Positions 8,831 through 16,895 of a stretch of DNA of 59,711 nt are shown here, in pieces (position 1 is the stretch's first letter; each line of letters opens with the position of its first letter). The notes beneath the pieces are model-generated. The model ran no database searches. It saw only the letters and a list, made by a program, of their open reading frames with translations, and was not told where the DNA came from. The translations under genes were made by a program, and so were the position numbers. The stretch is taken from contig JBBQCD010000022.1 in the NCBI GenBank assembly GCA_038318385.1, forward strand, positions 1 to 59,711, in the 5' to 3' direction. The DNA is from Schlegelella_A sp038318385 (GTDB lineage: Bacteria; Pseudomonadota; Gammaproteobacteria; Burkholderiales; Burkholderiaceae_C).

Positions 8831-9412
8831 TCAGACGCTTCCGCGTTCGGTGATGATCAACGCGAGACGCACATCATGCGGCAGCGGGGCGAGCACCGCG
8901 TCGTCGAGACGCGCTGCCGACCAGGCAACGCCCACTGCGCAGACGTCGGGATGGGCGGCAAGCCAGCGGTCGAAAAAGCCTCCGCCATAGCCGAGACGAA
9001 AGCCGCTCTCGGTATAGCCGACGCAGGGGACGACGACGACGTCGGGCAGTGCCATGGGGCCGTCGCTGGCCGCGATGCCGCACTCGTCGACAGCGCGCGG
9101 CAGTGCACCGTCCCAGCTTCGATAGTCCATCGAGGGCGGCTCGCGTCGGGCAAAAGGCAACGCCAGCCCACGTTTCGAAAGGCCATCTCCTGCCACCAGC
9201 GCACGTGCTGCGTTAAATTCGGAGCGGTGCGGCCAATACAGTCCAAGGCACGCCGGCTCGAGGGCCTCGACGGTCCTTCGCAATTCACGGCCGAGCGCCT
9301 CTTCGGCGGCGTCCCACTCTGCGCTGGCGGCGAAGCGAGCACGCTCTTCCAGCAGGCGGCTGCGCAACTCGGGGCGGGTCGACGGGACCGGATCGCGCAA
9401 CACGGCAGTCAA
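8831..9412 (-). CDS. 5-formyltetrahydrofolate cyclo-ligase (copy 2, canonical motif)
   Basis: A 193-residue cyclo-ligase family protein whose signature GFRLGYGGGFFDRW (about residues 137-150) keeps the Asp-Arg pair lost in its neighbour, making this the likelier true enzyme. The N-terminus has the expected Arg-rich helix (RPELRSRLLEERARF) and CLGLYWPHRSEF at about 55-66. It lies upstream of copy 1 with only six bases between them. The two share the fold but little else, so this is an old duplication or two separate subfamilies. The start at 9412 is 24 bases from the divergent lytic transglycosylase gene, so both promoters must lie within or overlap coding sequence. Confidence 0.88.
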   Translation of the reverse strand: MTAVLRDPVPSTRPELRSRLLEERARFAASAEWDAAEEALGRELRRTVEALEPACLGLYWPHRSEFNAARALVAGDGLSKRGLALPFARREPPSMDYRSWDGALPRAVDECGIAASDGPMALPDVVVVPCVGYTESGFRLGYGGGFFDRWLAAHPDVCAVGVAWSAARLDDAVLAPLPHDVRLALIITERGSV

Positions 9413-9436
9413 GGCAATGGCGGGAAACTGAATCGG

Positions 9437-11482
9437 ATGACGACGAAGAAATCAGTATATGGGTGGCCGCAGCGCGCGCTCGGCAGCATCGCCTTCGGGC
9501 TGGCGACGACGATCGTGGCCGGATTGGCGCTTGCACCGCGACCGACGCATGCGCAAGGCATCGAGGCCACCGTCATCGACGCGCGCGACGCGCTGCGTCG
9601 CAAGGACCGGGCGCGTCTGGCCGCCGATCGCGCCACCGCCGCGGCCGAGCGCAACCCGCTGGCGATGTGGGTCGACTACTGGGAACTCGCCAATCGACTC
9701 GGCGATGCCCGCCAGGACGAACTCGACGCGTTCGCGGCGCGCTGGCGCGGCACCTATGTCGAGGATCGCCTGCGCAACGACTGGCTGCTCGAACTCGGTC
9801 GGCGCCGCGACTGGACCAACTTCGCCGCCGAATTTCCACGCTTTCGGATGAACGACGACCGCGAGGTGACCTGCTATTCACTGCTCGTCGATCATCTCGC
9901 CGGCAAGGACGTGGCGCAGAGCGCGCTCGAAACATGGCTCGCGCAGCGTGATGGCGACGACGGCTGCGCGCTGATGGCCGCCACGCTCTACGACGCGAAG
10001 AAGCTGACTTCCGCCGACCTGTGGCGCAAGGCTCGCTTCGCCATCGACGCCGGCCGGCCGCGCGCCGCACGCCAGGCCGTCCAGTTGCTGGGACCTGGGC
10101 CGGCGAATGCCATCGGCGAGGTGATCGACAGTCCGGCGCGCTACCTGGCACGCAAGGCCAACGCGCAGCAGCGCACCGACTCCGAGCTGACGACCCTGGC
10201 CCTCATGCGCATGGCCTCCGCCGACCCCGATGCCGCCGCCGGCCTGCTCGCCGGCCGCTGGGAGCGGCTCTTGCCGGCGGATCTGGCGGCCTGGGCCTGG
10301 TCGAGCGTCGGCAAGCAGGCGGCGATCAAGCTGCAGCCGGATGCGGCCGACCATTTCCAGCGCGCCTCCCAGGTAGCGGCCCGCGGTGCGGGGCCGATCG
10401 ACTGGCCCGACGAGTTCCTGGCCTGGAAGGTGCGGGCGGCGCTGCGCGCCGACAACGGCAAGCCGCGCTGGCAGCAGGTCGTGCAGGCCGTCAATGCGAT
10501 GAGCGCCGGCGAGCAACGTGATCCGGCCTGGGTCTACTGGAAATCGCGCGGACTGATGGCACTGGCGTCGAATTCGCAGGATGCGGAGTCGATGCGCGCA
10601 CTCGCGCGCACGCAGATGTCCGGTATCACCGGCCAGATGAACTTCTATGGCGCCCTCGCCGCCGAAGACGCGGCGCGCCCATTCACCCTGCCGCCGCCAC
10701 CGGCGCCGCTGACGCCGACCGAGGTCGAAGCTGCGGCGTCGAACCCGGGCCTGGTGCGCGCGCTCGCGCTGATCGCCATGGGTCTGCGCAGCGAAGGAGT
10801 CCGCGAGTGGAACTTCAGCCTGCGCGGGATGGGCGACCGCGAACTCCTCGCCGCCGCCCAGCTGGCCTGCGATCGCGAGGTCTGGGACCGCTGCATCAAC
10901 ACCAGCGACCGCTCGCGCGACGAGGTCGACATGCGCCAGCGTTTCCCGATGCCGTTTCGCGAGGAAGTGTCCGCACGGGCGCGCGAGATCGGCCTCGACC
11001 CGGCATATGTCTACGGTCTCATCCGCCAGGAGTCGCGCTTCATCATCGACGCCCGTTCGGGAGCCGGCGCCTCGGGGCTAATGCAGATCATGCCGGCGAC
11101 CGCCCGCTGGACCGCGAAGAAGATCGGCTTGCCCTACACGTCGGCGCTGATTGCCGATCGCGACACCAACCTGCGCCTCGGCACGGCCTACCTGAAACTG
11201 GTGCTCGACGACTTCGGCGGCTCCCAGGCGCTGGCCGCGGCGGCCTACAACGCCGGACCTGGTCGGCCGCGGAAGTGGCGTGACGGACCGATGCTCGAGA
11301 CTGCGATCTGGGCCGAGAACATCCCCTTCCCGGAAACCCGTGACTACGTCAAGAAGGTGCTCAGCAATGCGGCCTACTACGCCGCGCTGATGGGCACTCC
11401 CGGCGCCGCATTGAAGCCGCGGCTGGGTCGGGGCATCGGTCCCGCCGACGCCGCGGCGTCGCCGGACAAGGATCTCCCGTAG
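9437..11482 (+). CDS. soluble lytic murein transglycosylase (Slt70-like)
   Basis: A 681-residue periplasmic enzyme cleaving the MurNAc-GlcNAc bond of peptidoglycan with formation of 1,6-anhydro ends. A signal peptide covers about residues 1-34 (hydrophobic GSIAFGLATTIVAGLALA, cleavage near THAQ). A long all-helical superhelix follows, then the C-terminal Slt domain: catalytic Glu in IRQESRF at about residue 532, GASGLMQIMPATA just after, and AAAAYNAGPGRPRKW. The order and length match Slt70. The ATG at 9437 is chosen because it opens the signal peptide; the same frame is open about 600 bases upstream but is antisense to a cyclo-ligase gene. The NDUFA9-like gene follows closely. Confidence 0.94.
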   Translation: MTTKKSVYGWPQRALGSIAFGLATTIVAGLALAPRPTHAQGIEATVIDARDALRRKDRARLAADRATAAAERNPLAMWVDYWELANRLGDARQDELDAFAARWRGTYVEDRLRNDWLLELGRRRDWTNFAAEFPRFRMNDDREVTCYSLLVDHLAGKDVAQSALETWLAQRDGDDGCALMAATLYDAKKLTSADLWRKARFAIDAGRPRAARQAVQLLGPGPANAIGEVIDSPARYLARKANAQQRTDSELTTLALMRMASADPDAAAGLLAGRWERLLPADLAAWAWSSVGKQAAIKLQPDAADHFQRASQVAARGAGPIDWPDEFLAWKVRAALRADNGKPRWQQVVQAVNAMSAGEQRDPAWVYWKSRGLMALASNSQDAESMRALARTQMSGITGQMNFYGALAAEDAARPFTLPPPPAPLTPTEVEAAASNPGLVRALALIAMGLRSEGVREWNFSLRGMGDRELLAAAQLACDREVWDRCINTSDRSRDEVDMRQRFPMPFREEVSARAREIGLDPAYVYGLIRQESRFIIDARSGAGASGLMQIMPATARWTAKKIGLPYTSALIADRDTNLRLGTAYLKLVLDDFGGSQALAAAAYNAGPGRPRKWRDGPMLETAIWAENIPFPETRDYVKKVLSNAAYYAALMGTPGAALKPRLGRGIGPADAAASPDKDLP

Positions 11483-11505
11483 GCGCCCGGGTGCCCGGAT
11501 TCCCC

Positions 11506-12462
11506 ATGCCCAACATCCTCGTCCTCGGCGGCAGTGGATTCGTCGGCCGCGCCGTCTGCGAAAAGCTCGTCGACCATTTCGGAGGCGCGGGCCCGCGCAT
11601 CATCGTGCCGAGCCGCCGTCCCGGACGCGCGCGTCGGCTGTGGCTGCTGCCCACCGTCGAAGTGACCGCCGCGGACGTCCACTCCGATGCCGACCTGGCG
11701 AGGCTGGTATCCCGCTGCGACTGCGTGATCAACCTGGTCGGCATCCTCCATGGCAGCGAGGCGGCCTTCGACCGGGTCCACGCCCAGCTGCCACGGCGCG
11801 TGGCCCAGGCGTGTGCCGCGGCGAACGTCAATAGGGTCATCCACGTCAGCGCCATCGGAGCCGACAGCCGCGCACCGAGCCGCTACCTGCGGTCGAAGGC
11901 CGCCGGGGAGGCCGCGCTCTCCACCAAGGGCCTCGACCTCACCATCCTGCGACCCTCGGTGATGTTCGGCGACGGTGACAGCTTCCTGACCACCTTCGCC
12001 CGGTTGCAGGCGTTCTTCCCGGTCATTCCTCTGGCGAGCTCCGACGCCCGGTTCCAGCCGGTCTGGGTCGAGGATGTCGCGAGCGCGGTCGTTCGCTGCC
12101 TCGGTGACCGGACGACGATCGGGGAGGTCATCGAATGCTGCGGGCCCGAGGTGTACACGTTGCGGCAACTGATGCAGCTTGCCGGTCGCGCCTCCGGGAA
12201 CGCCCGTCCGGTGCTCGCTCTGCCTGCCGGACTCGGTCGCCTGCAGGCGAGCGTGATGGAATGCCTGCCGGGCGAGCCCCTGATGTCGCGCGACAACCTC
12301 GATTCCATGCGCGTGGCCAACGTGGCCAGCGGCGAACATCCAGGTCTGGCGCGTCTCGGCATCCAGGCCTCTGCGCTCGAGGCGATCGCGCCACTCTATC
12401 TCGGCGAGGGTCGGGGGCCGGCCCGGCTCGACAGCTGGCGCGAGGCCACGCACCGCCACTAG
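11506..12462 (+). CDS. NAD(P)-binding SDR, complex I NDUFA9-like
   Basis: A 318-residue atypical short-chain dehydrogenase/reductase of the NDUFA9 subfamily. The Rossmann nucleotide-binding motif NILVLGGSGFVGRAV opens the protein, followed by DCVINLVGILHG and RPSVMFGDGDSFL, both typical of the family. Mitochondrial homologues are accessory subunits of complex I; bacterial ones are often annotated as sugar-nucleotide epimerase-like proteins of unknown substrate. The ATG at 11506 is preferred because homologues start right before the beta strand; a GTG at 11491 would add five residues. The gene follows the lytic transglycosylase by 23 bases and may be in its transcript. Confidence 0.87.
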   Translation: MPNILVLGGSGFVGRAVCEKLVDHFGGAGPRIIVPSRRPGRARRLWLLPTVEVTAADVHSDADLARLVSRCDCVINLVGILHGSEAAFDRVHAQLPRRVAQACAAANVNRVIHVSAIGADSRAPSRYLRSKAAGEAALSTKGLDLTILRPSVMFGDGDSFLTTFARLQAFFPVIPLASSDARFQPVWVEDVASAVVRCLGDRTTIGEVIECCGPEVYTLRQLMQLAGRASGNARPVLALPAGLGRLQASVMECLPGEPLMSRDNLDSMRVANVASGEHPGLARLGIQASALEAIAPLYLGEGRGPARLDSWREATHRH

Positions 12463-12611
12463 CGCCTGATCGGAGGATCGCGCAGGAAAGGACATCGTTC
12501 GGGAGCGTCGAGTCCTTCGAGACCGGTGCTGTCAGGATCCCGAATTGCGTCAGACGGGAGGGCCTGGCCTCCATGTTTCCATCACGGACCGAACCACGCC
12601 GGAAATTCGCG

Positions 12612-13292
12612 ATGAAGCTCTACATCGGCAACAAGAACTACTCGTCCTGGTCGTTGCGCCCCTGGCTGCTGATGACCGAGGCAGGCATCGATTTCGAGGA
12701 AGTCCGGCTGCGGCTCGACTGGGACCAGGACTCGGCGTTCAAGCGCACGCTGCTGGAACTCGCGCCCACCGGCCGGGTTCCCCTCCTCGTCGACGGCGAC
12801 TTCGCCGTCTGGGACACGCTGGCGATCGTGGAATACCTGGCGGAGAAGTTTCCGCAAGCGTCGATCTGGCCGCGGCCGCAGCGGGAACGCGCGCGGGCGC
12901 GCAGCCTGTGCGCCGAGATGCATTCGGGCTTCGGCGCGCTGCGCGAGCGCTTCCCGATGAACATCGAGGCCTCGCTGCCGGAGGTCGGCGCACAAATCAT
13001 GCGCGAGGATCCGCAGGTGGCGGGCGATGTCGCCCGGATCGAGTCGATGTGGAACCAGCAGCTTCAGCAGTCCGGCGGCCCGTTCCTCTTCGGCGGATTC
13101 AGCGCCGTCGACGCCTTCTACGCTCCGGTCTGTGCACGGCTACGAACCTTTTCGGTATCCATCGCCTCGGCACCGAGCGGCTATGTCGACCGCATCTTCG
13201 CGCTGCCGGGGATGCAGGCCTGGTGCAATGCCGCGCGCGCCGAGCAGGATTTCATCCCCGAGGACGAGCCGTACCGCCAACCGCCGCGTTGA
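12612..13292 (+). CDS. glutathione S-transferase family protein
   Basis: A 226-residue cytoplasmic protein. The thioredoxin-like N-domain runs from KLYIGNKNYSSWSLRPWLLM, with Ser/Ser-Trp in the position of the glutathione-activating residue, to the GSH-binding APTGRVPLLVDGD and DTLAIVEYLAEKFP at about residues 45-80. An all-helical C-domain follows. Substrates are unknown; members detoxify electrophiles or reduce disulfides. The ATG at 12612 opens directly on the first strand and is chosen over upstream in-frame ATGs that would add a basic leader. About 150 bases separate it from the previous gene, with no recognised element. Confidence 0.88.
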   Translation: MKLYIGNKNYSSWSLRPWLLMTEAGIDFEEVRLRLDWDQDSAFKRTLLELAPTGRVPLLVDGDFAVWDTLAIVEYLAEKFPQASIWPRPQRERARARSLCAEMHSGFGALRERFPMNIEASLPEVGAQIMREDPQVAGDVARIESMWNQQLQQSGGPFLFGGFSAVDAFYAPVCARLRTFSVSIASAPSGYVDRIFALPGMQAWCNAARAEQDFIPEDEPYRQPPR

Positions 13293-13338
13293 CGATTCCC
13301 TCGAGGCGCCTCCGCACAGGCGCCCCAAAAAGGCCGCC

Positions 13339-13367
13339 AAAAAAAGCGGACCCGCAGGTCCGCCTTT
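13339..13367. terminator. intrinsic terminator between GST and PEP-CTERM genes
   Basis: A perfect 7-bp stem, GCGGACC (13346-13352) and GGTCCGC (13357-13363), with loop CGCA. Read on the minus strand the stem is followed by seven T (bases 13345-13339), a strong terminator for the PEP-CTERM gene. On the plus strand only CTTT follows, so it may also stop GST transcription less well. Confidence 0.85.
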
Positions 13368-13398
13368 CCAGCCCCACCCGGGGCCCCCGTCATGCAGG

Positions 13399-14013
13399 TC
13401 AGGCGTTCTTGCGGCGACGGGCGACGAAGCCCATGGCACCGAGACCGGCCAGCATCAGGGCATAGGTCTCGGGTTCCGGAATCGGCGTGATGGTGTAGTT
13501 CGCCGATTCGAACGCATCGGTCGCGGGGATGTTGTTGAAGCTCAGATAGCGGATGTTCGAAAGCGCATCGCTCTGGAACTGCACATACTGCGAGAGGCCC
13601 TGGTCGCCGTTTCCAGGCAGCGGCGGCAAGAAACTCGCGACGGTGAAGATCTGGCTCGCGCCGAGCGTGTCGGTGATGGTCAGTTCGTTGTAGGTATCGG
13701 GCGAACCCCACAGGAAGCTGATGTAGTCGACTCCACCCGCACCAAAGTCAAGAACGGCAGGCGCGCCCGACGACGGGCCGGCGGCTAGGAACTTGCCTTC
13801 GAAAACGACGCCGGCCGGAATATCGGCGAACGGCTGATCCGCGGTGTAGACAGTTCCGCCCGTCAGCGTCGCACTTGCAGCACCACTGAGGCCGGCAGCG
13901 GACAGCGACAGGAAGGTGCCGTAACCACCACCGATAGAACCGGTGATGTTGGCGTTGGCGCCGAACGTCGCAAGGACGGCGGCAGAAGCGAGCAAGGTCT
14001 TGATGAACTTCAT
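13399..14013 (-). CDS. PEP-CTERM sorting-domain protein
   Basis: A 204-residue secreted protein. A signal peptide covers about residues 1-22 (FIKTLLASAAVLATFGANA). The middle is Gly/Ser/Thr-rich and probably beta-structured. The C-terminus has the complete PEP-CTERM tripartite signal: PIPEPETYALM, a hydrophobic segment (LAGLGAMGFVA) and the terminal basic cluster RRRKNA. Such proteins are processed by an exosortase (EpsH-type) at the cell envelope, usually in strains making exopolysaccharide. No exosortase lies in the window, so it must be elsewhere. The body matches nothing I can name. It is monocistronic, ends in a strong terminator, and is divergent from cca. Confidence 0.88.
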   Translation of the reverse strand: MKFIKTLLASAAVLATFGANANITGSIGGGYGTFLSLSAAGLSGAASATLTGGTVYTADQPFADIPAGVVFEGKFLAAGPSSGAPAVLDFGAGGVDYISFLWGSPDTYNELTITDTLGASQIFTVASFLPPLPGNGDQGLSQYVQFQSDALSNIRYLSFNNIPATDAFESANYTITPIPEPETYALMLAGLGAMGFVARRRKNA

Positions 14014-14064
14014 GGGGTTCCCAGCGTGTTGGTGTTGATACAGGGCAACGTGCCCAGATGCGTG

Positions 14065-14070
14065 TTTATA
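14065..14070 (-). promoter_or_regulatory. candidate -10 box for the PEP-CTERM gene
   Basis: On the minus strand this reads TATAAA, about 50 bases before the start codon at 14013. Six C residues sit directly upstream of it in the spacer. No convincing -35 is visible. Confidence 0.35.
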
Positions 14071-14109
14071 GGGGGGCTGGCTGGAGTTGAGTCCCCCCGG
14101 GTTGGGGGG
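14071..14109. repeat. G6-C6-G6 runs with two competing hairpins
   Basis: GGGGGG at 14071-14076, CCCCCC at 14093-14098 and GGGGGG at 14104-14109 lie between the divergent PEP-CTERM and cca genes. The central C run can pair with either G run but not both. The tracts are short but could slip. Confidence 0.6.
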
Positions 14110-14147
14110 TTGGTGGTAAAGATGACCGATTACCTACACTCCGCCGC

Positions 14148-15431
14148 ATGAACGCCTACATCGTCGGGGGTGCCGTGCGCGACGCGTTGCTGGGCGTTCC
14201 GGTGGCAGATCGCGACTGGGTGGTGGTCGGATCGACACCGGACGAGATGCGTGCCGCCGGGTTCCTGCCGATTGGATCCGACTTCCCGGTGTTCCTGCAC
14301 CCCGAATCCCATGAAGAGTATGCGCTCGCACGCACGGAACGAAAGACAGAACGGGGATATCACGGGTTTTTATTCCACGCCACACCGGATGTCACGCTGG
14401 ACGAGGATCTTGCCCGCCGAGACCTGACGATCAACGCGATGGCGCGCGCGGCGAACGGCGCACTGATCGACCCGTGGGGTGGTCGACGCGATCTGGAAGC
14501 GAGAGTCCTGCGGCATGTCTCGCCCGCCTTTGCCGAAGATCCGGTGCGCATCCTCCGCCTGGCCCGACTGGCGGCGCGGTTCACCGAGTTCACGGTTGCG
14601 ACCGAAACCGAGCGCCTGCTGGCGGCGATGGTCGAGAACGGCGAGGCCGACGCACTCGTCCCGGAACGCGTCTGGAAGGAAATCTCCAGGGGCTTGATGG
14701 AAGGGCGCCCGTCGCGCATGTTCGAAGTGCTGCGCAGCTGCGGGGCGCTCGCGCGCATCCTCCCCGAAGTCGATCGGCTGTGGGGTGTTCCGCAGCCTGC
14801 CGAACACCACCCCGAGGTCGACACCGGGGTACACCTGATGATGGTCCTCGACATGGCCGCGCGGCTGGAGACATCGCTCGAGGTCCGCTTTGCCTGCCTC
14901 TGCCATGACCTCGGCAAGGGAACGAGCCCCGCCGAGGGGCTGCCACGCCACATCGGCCACGAGCAGCGCAGCGTCCGGCTGGCACGGGCCCTCGGCGACC
15001 GGCTGCGGGTGAGCACGGCCTGCCGCGAACTGGCAGAGGCCATGGCACGCGAACATGGCAATGTCCACCGCAGTGGCGAGTTCAGCGCCGCCGCCCAGCT
15101 GCGACTGCTCGAACGTTGCGACGCGCTGCGCCGCCCCGACCGATTCGCTGCGCTGCTCCTGGCCTGCGAATGCGACGCCCGCGGCCGACTGGGCCGCACG
15201 GAATCCGCCTACCCCCAGCGCCAGCGCCTGTTGCGCGCGCTCGGCGTGGTGGAGGGGGTCGACGCGGCAGAGGTCGCAGCCGCGGCGCTGCAACGAGGGT
15301 TGGGGGGACCCGCCATCGGCGAGGAGATCCGCGCCGCACGACTGGCGGCACTCGAAGCAGATGCCCTCAAAGCCGAGAGACCCCGTGGGCACGCCGGCGA
15401 CGTCGACTCCAGCGCTCCCGACCAGGCCTGA
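14148..15431 (+). CDS. cca: multifunctional CCA tRNA nucleotidyltransferase
   Basis: A 427-residue enzyme that builds or repairs the 3' CCA end of tRNAs. The N-terminal class II nucleotidyltransferase head has YIVGGAVRDALLG at residues 4-16 and the metal-binding ADRDWVV shortly after, then RRDLTINAMA and EDPVRILRLARLAARF. An HD domain follows (HLMMVLDMAARL and CHDLGKG), giving the phosphatase/phosphodiesterase activity of the long bacterial form. The length is normal for that form. The ATG at 14148 opens on the first strand; TACACT seven bases before it resembles a -10 box. It converges with the DUF2905 gene. Confidence 0.95.
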   Translation: MNAYIVGGAVRDALLGVPVADRDWVVVGSTPDEMRAAGFLPIGSDFPVFLHPESHEEYALARTERKTERGYHGFLFHATPDVTLDEDLARRDLTINAMARAANGALIDPWGGRRDLEARVLRHVSPAFAEDPVRILRLARLAARFTEFTVATETERLLAAMVENGEADALVPERVWKEISRGLMEGRPSRMFEVLRSCGALARILPEVDRLWGVPQPAEHHPEVDTGVHLMMVLDMAARLETSLEVRFACLCHDLGKGTSPAEGLPRHIGHEQRSVRLARALGDRLRVSTACRELAEAMAREHGNVHRSGEFSAAAQLRLLERCDALRRPDRFAALLLACECDARGRLGRTESAYPQRQRLLRALGVVEGVDAAEVAAAALQRGLGGPAIGEEIRAARLAALEADALKAERPRGHAGDVDSSAPDQA

Positions 15432-15454
15432 CGCTCCTCAGGAGGACGGCGCGT

Positions 15455-15649
15455 TCACAGGAAGCGCGCCACCAGCAACGCCAGCAGGCTGAGCAGGACG
15501 CTGCTCGTCAGCGGGATGAACCACTCGCGCCCGGCGAATCGGAAGCGGAAATCGCCCGGCAGCTTGCCGAGTCCGACCTTCTCGAGCCAGGGCCTGAGGC
15601 CGCTGAAGATCATCAGCGCCAGGAAGATGACGACGAGCCAGCGGATCAT
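15455..15649 (-). CDS. DUF2905 small membrane protein
   Basis: A 64-residue protein matching the DUF2905 family in length and sequence: an N-terminal membrane segment (WLVVIFLALMIFSGL), the conserved middle LGKLPGDFRFRFAGREWFIP at about residues 27-46, and a C-terminal membrane segment (LTSSVLLSLLALLVARFL). Its function is unknown. It starts 16 bases after the stop of the MidA-type methyltransferase gene on the same strand and is probably its last operon member. Confidence 0.85.
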   Translation of the reverse strand: MIRWLVVIFLALMIFSGLRPWLEKVGLGKLPGDFRFRFAGREWFIPLTSSVLLSLLALLVARFL

Positions 15650-15665
15650 CGGGTGGCCTTCGGGC

Positions 15666-16877
15666 TCAAAGGGTATGGCTCCGGTCTCCGGCGGTGAATC
15701 CGAGCGGCGCGAAGTCGCAGCCCTTGGCGAGCGCCAGCACCTTGAAGAGCTCGCCCATCTCGTGTTCGGTGAGGAGCTTCTGGGCGTGGGCGATGGTGCG
15801 CAGATCGGCGCCCTCGAGCGATTCGAGGATGCCGCAATTCATCAGGAAGCGTGCTTGCGACGTGTAGCCGATCACGTCGAGACCGGCGTCCTGCGCGGCG
15901 AGTGCGATGGCACTGAAATCGACATGCGCGGTGATGTCCTTGCGCCCGACTTCGACCAGCGGATCGGTGTCGGCCCGGTGTGCGCGATGGCACATCAGCG
16001 TGCCGCCGCTGCGCTGAGGGTGGTAGTACTCCGCGGCCGGGAACCCGTAGTCGATGAAGAAGGCCGCACCGCGCTCGAGCCGGTCGGCGAGGGTGCCGAT
16101 GAATGCTTGAGCCTGAAGGTGTAGCTCCGTCGTCATGCCACTTGGCCACACGTCGCTCCCAACGTCGCTCCCAACGTCGATCCCAACCTCGCTTCCCACC
16201 TCGATCTCGCCCGCGCCACCTTTCGCGCGCGGCGCTCCCGATCGAACGAGCTTCGGTGCGGGCTCCGCGGGCGGCCGGACTTGCGTCGGCCGGTCGGCCC
16301 AGGCGAACCCACCACCCTGGCCGAGCGTCACGCCGCGTTCGTTCCAACCGGCTCCGTCGTGGTGCAGCAACTGCACCGGCATCGCATCGAGCACCTCGTT
16401 GCCGACAACGACTCCGCTCATCGACTCCGGCAGTGCATCGAGCCAGCGGACGCGGTCGGCATGCACCGCGAGGCGCTCGCGCTGACGCGCGCGCAGCGCA
16501 CCCGAGACGTCGACGATGCTGTAGGTGCGCACGCTCGGGCCCAGCGCCTCCAGCAGCTGCGCCGCGAGTTCGCCCGAGCCGGCGCCGAACTCCCAGACCT
16601 CGTCGGTGTCGCTCGCCTCGAGCGCTTGACGGACCTGGTTGCCGAGCGCCTGGCCGAACAGCGGCGAGAGCTCCGGCGCGGTGACGAAATCACTGCCGCT
16701 TCCCGGCAGGAGGCCGAACTGGCGATCGCCCGCCGCGTAGTAGCCGAGCCCCGGGGCGTACAGCGCGAGGGCCATGTAGCGATCGAAGGGCAGCCAGCCA
16801 CCGTTGCGCGCGATCGCCACGGCGATGAGGCGCTCGAGCGCCGTCGATACACTGGCGTTTTCCTGCTGTCGATGCAT
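15666..16877 (-). CDS. class I SAM-dependent methyltransferase, MidA/NDUFAF7 family
   Basis: A 403-residue protein of the family (former DUF185) whose mitochondrial member methylates an arginine of a complex I subunit. Conserved parts are the family start GGWLPFDRYMALALYAPGLG, then DFVTAPELSPLFGQ, the SAM site WEFGAGSGELAAQLL, NEVLDAMPV and FFIDYGFPAAEYYHPQRSGG. Residues about 223-243 form an insertion of imperfect Gly-Ser-(Asp/Glu)-Val repeats encoded by 12-base tandem repeats. The ATG at 16877 (MHRQQENASV) is chosen because the frame upstream overlaps the divergent SDR gene. The target in bacteria is not established. Confidence 0.88.
   Translation of the reverse strand: MHRQQENASVSTALERLIAVAIARNGGWLPFDRYMALALYAPGLGYYAAGDRQFGLLPGSGSDFVTAPELSPLFGQALGNQVRQALEASDTDEVWEFGAGSGELAAQLLEALGPSVRTYSIVDVSGALRARQRERLAVHADRVRWLDALPESMSGVVVGNEVLDAMPVQLLHHDGAGWNERGVTLGQGGGFAWADRPTQVRPPAEPAPKLVRSGAPRAKGGAGEIEVGSEVGIDVGSDVGSDVWPSGMTTELHLQAQAFIGTLADRLERGAAFFIDYGFPAAEYYHPQRSGGTLMCHRAHRADTDPLVEVGRKDITAHVDFSAIALAAQDAGLDVIGYTSQARFLMNCGILESLEGADLRTIAHAQKLLTEHEMGELFKVLALAKGCDFAPLGFTAGDRSHTL
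16150..16209. repeat. 12-bp imperfect tandem repeat inside the MidA-type gene
   Basis: Five 12-base units, the first two identical (ACGTCGCTCCCA), the third with one change, and the last two more diverged, run from 16150 to 16209. The period is a multiple of three, so the frame is kept and the protein gains Val-Gly-Ser-Asp/Glu-type units. Confidence 0.85.
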
Positions 16878-16895
16878 CGCCCATTGTAGAAAGCC

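Noticed and set aside
8801..9436. Upstream extension of the lytic transglycosylase frame by about 212 codons
   Set aside because: It would be antisense to the cyclo-ligase gene and would bury the evident signal peptide that begins at 9437.
13293..13338. GGCGCC-N8-GGCGCC stem upstream of the called terminator
   Set aside because: The A-run after it is only weakly placed for the minus strand and absent for the plus strand; the 7-bp GCGGACC stem with seven T explains the region better.
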